The notes under the pieces: model-generated
Database searches by the model: none
The model's input: the letters and a program-made list of their open reading frames with translations, nothing else
What the model was told of the DNA's origin: nothing
From: Membranipora membranacea
Taxonomy: Eukaryota; Bryozoa; Gymnolaemata; Cheilostomatida; Membraniporidae
Length of the DNA stretch: 64,000 nucleotides
NCBI GenBank assembly: GCA_914767715.1
Contig: OU612067.1
Span: 2,418,001-2,482,000, forward strand
Direction: 5' to 3'
Part shown: piece after piece, positions 34,539-42,660 of the stretch
How positions within the stretch are numbered: the first letter of the stretch is position 1
How the letters are laid out: each line of letters opens with the position of its first letter
Position numbers and translations under genes: made by a program

Positions 34539-37500
34539 ATATAGCGAAGGTGAAGCTTAGCTATTTTTGAGATGAAGTAATGTTAGCTACCATTAAATTT
34601 CAGCTAACTGCGGTTGGAGTCTTTGAGGTATATTCGTATTTGTATTTAAAGTATTGTTTGATTCATATATTATACACACATGAAAGAAAATTAACAAAAT
34701 GTTAAATCTTATAAATAGTTTTCGCAACTCTGCTGCTAGTTTGACAAATATACTTATGATACAATAGAAATTTTGTCTAGCAAAACAACCTTTATGGCCT
34801 GTTGAGTAGTGGCTGTTTGACAATTGGCCTTATGGTAGTGGCTTTTTAGGCAGTGGCCTGATGGGCAATGGCCTTGTAACTTGGTGATTTTAAAGGCATG
34901 CCAATGATCTACCTTTTTTGATCTTGTCATTAAATATTATTAGTAGGGTAACATTAGTATAGATTGCAATTACTGACTGAATACCGCTATTTCCATCACG
35001 CAAAAATGGTGCCTTGTGCCTGGCGTGTAAGGTTTAACAAAGCCTCTGAACAAAGTGATGGAGCAGATTATCGTATCAGTATATTGCGGAGGCTCCCCAA
35101 CTCTCACTCCATATATTGCTTCACCCATGTCCAGTCCCTGAAGCGTAGCAGCAACTGTAACCTCTGTGTTACTTGCTTGATCCACTGTAAGCAAAATACA
35201 AGTATAACACTTAATCAAACGATGCAGAAAAAAGTAGAAGGCATACTTTATTAGTTGACATTACAGTCATCAGCAGGAACCAGCTAAAATATGAGCTATA
35301 CTTCATTTAGGAGGTGTTGTACTACTTAGAACAAAACAGAAAAAAACATTTGTTGAAAAAAGATTGTGCTTGTACACAATCAATTCAGCTTTTCAACTTA
35401 GATGCTAAATTGACAATAAGCATTTGACCGTTTTAGTGCTTTGATCTCGAGGCAGCCACAGGTTCCTTTATGTTTTGTGATGGCATTGTGTGGTTTGTTT
35501 CTAGCTCTCATGAGATATTTATACATGAACTGCCCACACATACTATAAAATTAATACTATATCCAGCAGGTATAGCTGATCACTATCACTAGTACCGTCA
35601 GACTGCTATGAATATGAATATGAATATTTTATGGTTAGTAAAAAGAATAATCACAATTGATTGATTGGTGTCATTAGGAATTTATTTTTTATGTCTGCAG
35701 GTATGGTGAAGGCTATCTCCAATTTGCTCTTCCAAGCTCCAATTACTTGCCAGCTTCGGTCTAAAACAACCGTCAAGCTCTCTGCGGACAAATCTAACTA
35801 CAGTGAGACAGTATTTGACCTGAATCTACAAGCCGTACAGCAGACCCTGGACCCTGAAGAGATTCCAATGATGCTCGCTCACACAAATAAAAACAACGAG
35901 AGAAAGATATCTCAAAGTGTCAGTGAAAATTATCTATTATTCAGAGTCTTGATTACAGTGTAATGATGGTCATTCTTGGCTAGTTTTAAATGCCAATTGG
36001 TGTCACTGGAATTTTCTTCAAAGCTGTTATAGAATTTCACTAGGAGTTACTAGCAGCTACAGGTTGCCAGAAGAGTGTTATATGAGAGGTTGATGCAACC
36101 TTTCAGTTTAACAGTGTCGGTTTGGGTTTCATCGAAAATCCTGTTAGTAGAAATTACCATGTAAGATAAAATGGCACTGCAATAAACACGTAAATAAGTT
36201 ATGATTTTGTAGAATGTTGATAATGTTAATGAGAGTATAGCTAAGATACTGGAGACGGAAGGTCCTGAGGGCCACCCTCTAAGAAGGGCTGCCAGGAAGA
36301 AGGCTAGGCAGAGGTGGAAGAAGCTGGCTGGAGTAACCAGGGGTGCTGCCTTTTTCAGAGTATGTATCTTGCTATCCATAATCCCATTGAATGATGTGAC
36401 ATTATGGCTGAGCCTGTCTTGACAGAGCTTGCCAAGACAGGCTCAGATGAGCGGAATGGCAGATGGTACAAATGTGGCATTCAAAAGTGATACAAAAAAA
36501 TGTGAAGCTATTGGATTGGATGCATGTCTGGATTCAGACAATGTGTTACCTCTGAGGAGAAGAAGAGCCAATGCCAGGTCATATGGTACTTTTGAAAGTA
36601 CCTTCGACCTTTGCATTGCCTTTCTTTTGATAACCACATCTGGCCATCAAAATTTCATCTTATGCTATATCCAACATTTGTTATAACTTGGGCAATGCAG
36701 GTCATGTGTTACTTTCCTGAAAGTGCAATATGACCTGGCATCGGCTCTTCTTCTCCCCACCCACCAATCGGAGCCAACTCATTGGCTAGTCTGAATTTGC
36801 TGACCGATATTTTATTTACAAGATAAAAATGATGGTCAAATCTTTATTCACTTTGCCAAAGTCTAATTTCTCTTTTGCAGTTCTTAGCTAGTCAGTTCCA
36901 GCCAGTCATACCTAAGGAAGTGACGATATCACCACGCGATTTCTGCTGTGTCCTGCCATATCACATCATGATAAACACTGAGGGTATCATTCTACATGCT
37001 GGGCTGATGATACAGGTTTGATTCTAATACTTTATACCTCATGTCTGTTCAACATACATACGGATGCTTACAGAAAACCAACTGGGAACTACAGTCACGG
37101 GTGGTGCGGACTCTTGATCTATGAAGACCATGTTCAATTCTTGGCACCAGAAGTTGTTCCTAGGTTCCTTGGCAAGTCATCATTATAACAGGTTCTTGTG
37201 GAACGGCACTCAAACATGAATGGTCCATTGTGTGTTTGTGGACTCAAAATTCAGTAAGAGAACCCCTCAACCTCTCTTTGATATAATGTGTAGCCGATGA
37301 TCCAGCAGGCTGGGATTTGGGACACAGGAATGAATGTCATTGGTGCCAGACACTGTACTCAAGCGGGGATAACTTCCACACCATACGATTTTATATCGTA
37401 TACTGTGCTTGACGTTATATTTGCTATAATCAGATTGTAGTATTTTGTTGCATGAATCTAAAAATCTAAAAGTATGAGTAACAACTTTTTAATGTGGTTG

Positions 37501-40500
37501 ACTTTTAAATCCGTTTTTTAGAGGCAAGTTCCAGCTTTAAAGAACTTTGGCAGCGCGCTGTGCGAGGCACTTAGTTCAGTATATCCCGCTGATGTGGACC
37601 TGAGTTATGAGAATATCTCTAGATTGAAGAATGTAACATTTATACTGTCTGGTGAATACTACAAGAAAGACAGGCGCTCATGTTTCAAAGGTAAAGAGAT
37701 CGAATGAAATGAGTTATAATTGTCACTCTCAAAAGCCTTTGAGGAAAATTTTCTTTGGCCAATAATCCTTCCCTCTTGCAACTAAATTGACTCGCCATCA
37801 TGATATCAATCATAATATAGCATGTATGATTTGTTTGCACATTTAATTGGTTTGTAGATGACATGTTGGATCATTTTCCAGGTAATAGGTTTTTATTTGA
37901 CTTACAGGACATTTCCTGAAGTTGAATGAGCCTCGTCGTCTCATGTTTGTGGGATCACCTCATGTGCGTAACGTTGAGGAGTGTATCACTGCGGGGCTAA
38001 AGATATCTCAGATATGTGAATACGATGTGACCAGAGAATTCATATTTACGGGTGGATGGGACGCCAGCAGGGAGGAACAGGAATATCAGATGAAACAAAA
38101 ACTCTCATGCTATCGACGGTAATAAAGTTTTCATACCAACGCATAGCTTACATAAGAAAATGTGTGTGTAAATATGTAAGTGGATTATTGCCTCTACCAC
38201 TAACTCCCACAAATCTGGACACTTCCTCATAGAGGCACATCATTATGCTCGGATTTAAGTAGAAGTTCCAATTGTATACAATGGTTTTATTTTGTTTCGA
38301 TGGCCTGACTAGGTATGGAGATGGCCGTGGTGAGACTGCTGGTGGCGGCTTAGCTGGAGGTGCTGGATTACCAGGCTCAGTTGTGGCATATAACCAACCA
38401 ATGCCAACTCTGTCAGAAGACACATCCGATCCCCAGAAACTAAAAGAACAGCTGAAAAATACAAGAGCACAGCTAGAGGCCCTCAAAGCTAAGTCAGTCG
38501 ATTGTGTGGGTCGGTGTTATTGCATAGTGTAAATCTGCTGCTCTTAATTCCTGAGATATTTCTTTAGAAATCTTTGGGATTAGCTCTTTAAATAGTAGAT
38601 ATGCCACCATATTATTTATCTGTCGAGTCGTTTTCTGAACAAGGTTTTCATCATTGAGGAGGAGAAAACTTCTCATTCTATTTACATAAGACTCCCGCCC
38701 TCGGTGTTAAACACAGGACCGCGGAAACTTACCTTGCTTCCAGGGTTCAAAGATGATGTTTTAAGAACAGTAATTTCACCCTCATAGCACTCCCCTACTA
38801 TAGATACTAGGCTCTGATGCGATAACGGTCTGACTTTGCAATCCTCAGACACACATACTTTAATCTGTAGTTGTGTTATTGTCTCCCCTGTAGATATAAG
38901 CAGCTGTACCTGACTATGGTGCCCACCTCAGTCCTCGGTAACCTGAGAGACAAGGCTAAGCTTGGTCTGGTACCCAGAGATGTGCCTAGAGAAGTGGAGT
39001 TATCCCCCATAGATGATGGTTATGTACCCGATGTCAAGATGAGTGACAAGGCTCGACAGGCTGCAGCTGGTATGTCGACAATCAGGCTTCATTTTCAAGC
39101 TAAACTACAGGTTATAGGTTTTTGCCTTGATTTCAGAGACTCTACACCTCTATGAGCTGTAGGCTAGTATATATGGCTGCATATTCTGTATCTGTTACAT
39201 TATTTTTGGAGGGATAGGCATTTATGTCGTAAAAAGTTGCTGTCGATGTTTGAATATTTTTGTCTGACCTACTGTATTACTTTCTAGCTGGTGCTGGCTT
39301 TGCTGGAGGGAAGGTCTCTAACGGGTTTGGAAATGATCAGCTGAAGTCTTCGCAACCAGCCATTAATTTCACTGATCCTGCTGGTAAAACAGGGAACGGA
39401 TCTAGGTGAGGTTATTGATATTTTTCATCATCTCTTTACCAAGTTTTGGAGAATAAGAAGCATGTTGTTTGTTGAAAATGAGCCTTCGTTGAAAGACATT
39501 AAAGCAATTGATTCCCTGACATATAATTCCAATCTTGAAGGTTTCAAGCTTATTTAATGTGTGGTGGAAACTTTTGATCACAGTTGAAATGAAATGCCTC
39601 AGTGGATCCTTCACTCTGTAGGAGTCTTTTAAACAATAGGTGTAGCAATGTGAAAACAGTGCATTCTTTCAAAAAGATATTTTTTGGGGTCATCATATAT
39701 TTATCTCAGAAAATATCTCAAGCACTGTCCTGAACTGTGGCTTTGGAGTAACGGGTGGTTTCAAGATCCCCCTTTTCTCTGGTCAATATGTTGTCTTTCA
39801 TCAAGTGGCTCAACTAACTTGTCTAAAACAATAAGCACCTCTGAATTTTAGATCTGGTAGTTCAGATTCGTGCTGTGTCGCGCTCAGTCACCCTTGATAT
39901 TTGTTTCCTCATGCAGAGCAAAGGCGGATTTAGAGAAAGGACTCGGGGGCAGAAATAGTTCTGGTATACCTGGAGTGAGTGGTCTGAATAATTCCGGAGA
40001 TCGAGCCAACAGTAAAGGGAACAGGAGTGGACTAGTAGTACAACAACCGGAGGCTGTGAGATCTATCTCAGTAGATAGGGGTAGACACATGATTATAGAA
40101 CAGGAGAAGACCGGGAAGCGAGCACCACCATATCAACCAAGTGAGTCTCAAGCAAAATACTTTAGAGCAAGCTAGTATGGTTCCTGGGTAGGTTTTATCG
40201 CTAAACTAAAACTATCTGTTTGTTAGAACAGGATTGGATGTATTTTTTGAGAGGATCTAGCTTTGGGTTACTTAAGTTAGATAATGTTGCTTGATATCAT
40301 ATCAAAGAAGAAATACACTCGCAACGCTCACAATTAACTTTCTGGCCATCATTTCAGCTGATTGTGTAACATAAAATATAAACATGAATAGTTATATGTT
40401 TATATGTTTATGCATAAAACAGGTGCTGATACGGCCAATACATAAGTGGTTTTTAATAAAACCTGAAATATGTATGTTGAGTTTGCAGACCTGTGTATAT

Positions 40501-41816
40501 TTATTTGACAGACTATGTTGAGTATGATGGTGTCTGTATGATGTTCTGTGATGTGGTGCAGTTCACCCAGCAGAATAACATGGAGAAAGCTCTGAAAGAT
40601 CTTAACCAGGCCTACAGATGGCTGGCTAGACTGTGTCAAGTCTTCAATCTCGATATTGTGAGTTCAATTTTGTTTTATGAGCTGGATAATGATTGTAAAG
40701 GAAACCAGCTGCTCTGTTGAAAGTTTTTTGGCCTGATTGTTTGCGACAAAATAATAATAAATGCATCCAGATGAGTGAAGGCAAGGAAAGACAACTCTTA
40801 CCATTGCAAGATTGGATGTTTGCAAAAAAAACATAATATGTCATATTGCATAGCAAGCAAGCAATACATGAAAACTGAGCATATTTTTAGGTTGAGTCTG
40901 TCGGAGATGCGTTCCTTGTGATCAGTGATGTAGGAGGAACAAGTAAGAACCAGTCAACAAGAAATATGGCAGATTGTGCGCTGGCTTTCCTGTCTCTGAA
41001 TGAACAGGAGTTTTCTTCTATACAGGTAAATCATGAAGAGATCCATTGTTCATATTCTGCTGGGTTTTAATCTTTCCAGCTTGATACTGAATCCAATTGT
41101 TGAAACAAGTAAATACTATCTCTTGTATTTGTGCGTGTTAAGGTTTCAAACAACTGAATACAGATACCACAGTGCCGCTTTGTAATTTTGTCCTTGAATT
41201 TTGTCCTTGATTGTTATCAGTTTAGTTTGACCTTTTTGCTAGCTGAGGATAGGGATACACGTCGGTAAGATATTTGGCGGTGTTATCGAGAGACACCAGA
41301 AGATGTTTATAGTATGGGGAGACGATCTAGAGTTTACCTGTAAGATGGAGTCATTCGGTCTACCTGGTAAAATACAGATCTCTCAGCAGTACTTTGCGTA
41401 AGTCGCGTTGTATCGACCTCTCGAGTCACATTACAATATAACCTGTTTTTTTATGCCAAATTAAGGTTTTCCCTACTCTTATCGGGCATAGATGCCATAC
41501 ATTTATCGTCTTGCTAAAATACCCCATGTTAGAAGTGAGTAATTTTGTGATTGTCAACATCTTTTGCTCATAAAAGCTTGCGGTAAGAGGGTCCATGGGT
41601 ACATGCCTAATTTACACTCTTTCTACTGATACCACATGCTATTATCTTGCTTAAATTATTTGCAGGTACATCAATGACGGCTCTTATAACTTTGAGGAGA
41701 GAGAGAGGGTGAGCGTAAGAGGGAGGGGACCTGCTACGTATATAATACTACTGTCAAGTAAAGTCTGGTCTAAACAGGATATGCAGAACGTCCTACTGCA
41801 GAGCTTCACCCAATGA
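30931..41816 (+). CDS. Soluble guanylate cyclase-like protein (H-NOX, HNOBA, cyclase), 870 residues, 18 coding exons
   Basis: Predicted nitric-oxide/heme-type guanylate cyclase subunit, cytosolic, making cGMP from GTP. Coding exons: 30931-30936, 31229-31311, 31913-31998, 32352-32518, 33402-33507, 35701-35918, 36213-36359, 36881-37015, 37522-37690, 37908-38118, 38313-38492, 38894-39069, 39288-39405, 39917-40140, 40512-40657, 40891-41025, 41243-41397, 41666-41816. All borders are GT-AG and all phases agree. ATG context CAACCATGG. Residues 1-180 are H-NOX (LNEFVTARYG; LGSNFVEFVNNIDYIHSFI with heme-type H106), 280-440 HNOBA/PAS, 482-524 signalling helix (MVPTSVLGNLR), 677-850 cyclase with metal Asp689 (MMFCDVVQFT), guanine Glu726 and metal Asp730 (VESVGDAF). 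Oddities: Y136-x-A-x-K140 instead of YxSxR; Ile792, Glu799 and Lys803 replace the usual Cys, Asn and Arg; Gly/Ser-rich insertions at about 444-480 and 525-675. Likely half of a heterodimer. Confidence 0.88.
31401..31548 (-). mobile_element. tRNA-derived SINE, family A, intron 2 of the cyclase gene
   Basis: On the minus strand, a tRNA-like head begins near 31548 (CGGTTGGCGCTTGCTATTG, A-box region) with B box GGGTTCTAGTCCC at about 31470-31482, then a tRNA-unrelated body (GGGGGAGCTC; GATTGTTCCAACCCCC). The body matches 34098-34244 on the opposite strand, which defines the family. Confidence 0.75.
31790..31862. repeat. Paired poly-C and poly-G runs
   Basis: A CCCCCCCCCC run at about 31795-31804 is followed 50 bp later by a G run at about 31851-31860, all within intron 2, about 50 bp before exon 3. 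The two runs could base-pair in the pre-mRNA. Open frames crossing this block are artefacts of low complexity. Confidence 0.5.
33085..33150 (+). repeat. Half copy of the GAGCCGATGCCAGGTCA MITE, intron 4
   Basis: CCAATGTGTTGGCTC...GAGAGCCGATGCCAGGTCA matches the right terminal repeat of the complete element at 36539-36785 (in reverse). Only one end is present here. Confidence 0.6.
33830..33950 (+). repeat. Degenerate minisatellite, CCACTACCCATAAGGC-type, intron 5
   Basis: Imperfect units of about 21-22 bp built on the words AAGGC, CACTG or ACTACC and CCATAA follow one another (ACCACTGGTCATAAGGCG, GGCTACTACCCATGAGCC, and so on). The reverse complement of the same motif recurs at 34790-34885. 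Confidence 0.5.
34098..34300 (+). mobile_element. tRNA-derived SINE, family A, intron 5 of the cyclase gene
   Basis: Plus-strand copy of the 31.4-kb SINE: a degenerate tRNA head (AATCAGTTAGCGCTTGTTATT), a decayed B box (about 34166-34180), then the conserved body (GGGGGAGCTATAAAGATTGA, TTCCAGCCCCC, CTCTCCACCTGC). It ends in an AAT-rich tail at about 34285-34300. Opposite orientation to the intron-2 copy. Confidence 0.7.
34497..34540. repeat. (TA)n microsatellite
   Basis: About 22 TA units with one interruption, in intron 5 of the cyclase gene. Likely length-polymorphic. Confidence 0.9.
34790..34885 (-). repeat. Degenerate minisatellite, inverted relative to 33.83 kb
   Basis: Units such as GGCCTTATGGTAGTGGCTTT and GGCAGTGGCCTGATGGGCAA are the reverse complement of the motif at 33830-33950. 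The two arrays lie about 0.9 kb apart within intron 5. Confidence 0.5.
36409..36445. repeat. Palindrome TGAGCCTGTCTTG...CAAGACAGGCTCA
   Basis: Perfect 13-bp arms around an 11-bp spacer containing GAGCTTGC, in intron 7 of the cyclase gene. Related imperfect palindromes lie at 20925-20956 and 48611-48644. Confidence 0.6.
36539..36785. mobile_element. MITE with about 30-bp inverted ends, intron 7
   Basis: Left end CAATGTGTTACCTC...GAGAAGAAGAGCCAATGCC, right end the reverse complement of CAATGAGTTGGCTCC...GAGAAGAAGAGCCGATGCC. 28 of 29 bases match in the inner arm (36555-36584 against 36728-36757). No coding capacity. Its superfamily is not evident. Confidence 0.65.
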
Positions 41817-42000
41817 ATGATTTATGTGTCAGGGTGTTTAAAACATAGAGACTTCCACCAAGCAGAGTTACTTATGCCGAACATTTTCTGTTCCCTACGT
41901 GTATTCTCATTCTTTTATTTTCCTAGTTTTAAACTCATAAAACTAAACTTCACTGATTTGGACGCCCTAAGAGTTCCCTTCTTTTTTTTGTTAGTTAAAG

Positions 42001-42027
42001 CAAGGAGTTAAAGACTTCAACTCCTTG
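42001..42027. repeat. Hairpin CAAGGAGTT/AACTCCTTG, 3' flank of the cyclase gene
   Basis: 9-bp perfect arms with a 9-bp loop, 185 bp after the cyclase stop codon and probably inside its 3' UTR. It is preceded by TTAAAGCAAGGAG, the end motif also seen at 21109-21119. Confidence 0.45.
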
Positions 42028-42380
42028 GTTAAAGATAGCTAGTATTTGTGCTATAGAAGGACCGTATATTTTAATCTCTATGTCCATGGCTTGTGGTTGC
42101 CAAGAATCTTTTTTTTTGCATAAAGTAAAATTTAATGACTCCTAAACTTCATGTGAATAGCTCATCCCAGACGCGTCCGGGTAGATGTGATAGCTTGAGG
42201 CAGAAACAAGGAGAAGTTCTACATATTTTTAATAATCAGGGTTACTTTTTAGTTAGTTAATTATGTATAATTATACCATACATTTATCCCCCTCCTAATT
42301 GCGTTTGACAGGATGATTGACTATCATGTAACTGATATATCTTAACTTTCTATCGTTGTGTGCTTGCTGCCAATAATTAT

Positions 42381-42386
42381 AATAAA
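42381..42386 (+). terminator. Poly(A) signal, cyclase gene
   Basis: AATAAA 565 bp after the cyclase stop, followed within 30 bp by TG-rich sequence (GCGTTCTGTGATGTT). It is the first canonical signal I see before the innexin start. Confidence 0.45.
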
Positions 42387-42580
42387 TGATGAGCGTTCTG
42401 TGATGTTAATACCTGTATACATATCATATGTGTTTAGATTATACGACATTTTAGTGTCAAAGTCATAACACAGCTGACCCTAAACATAGTTTCTCACAGC
42501 TAAGAAATCAGCTTTCAGTCATCTTGTTGCATCGCAACTGGGACTTGGCTCGCTTGTGAAGGAACTTAAAAATTGAAAGG

Positions 42581-42590
42581 ATTATATATA
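42581..42590 (+). promoter_or_regulatory. TATA-like box of the innexin gene
   Basis: ATTATATATA at 42581-42590, about 75 bp before the innexin ATG at 42661. This suggests a separate promoter lying in the 845-bp gap between the cyclase and innexin genes. Weak evidence in AT-rich DNA. Confidence 0.3.
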
Positions 42591-42660
42591 GTGCTTACAC
42601 GTTTGGTTGTGGACATTGAACTTTGAAAACTTCAAGCCTATAGAAAGCACAACAATCATC

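Noticed and set aside
37095-37260. Another tRNA-derived SINE in cyclase intron 8
   Set aside because: A GTTCAATTCTTGG B-box-like word exists, but no A box and no match to the other SINE copies.
42607-42660. Upstream N-terminal extension of the innexin
   Set aside because: It would require a non-ATG start; ATG 42661 gives the expected innexin N-terminal length.
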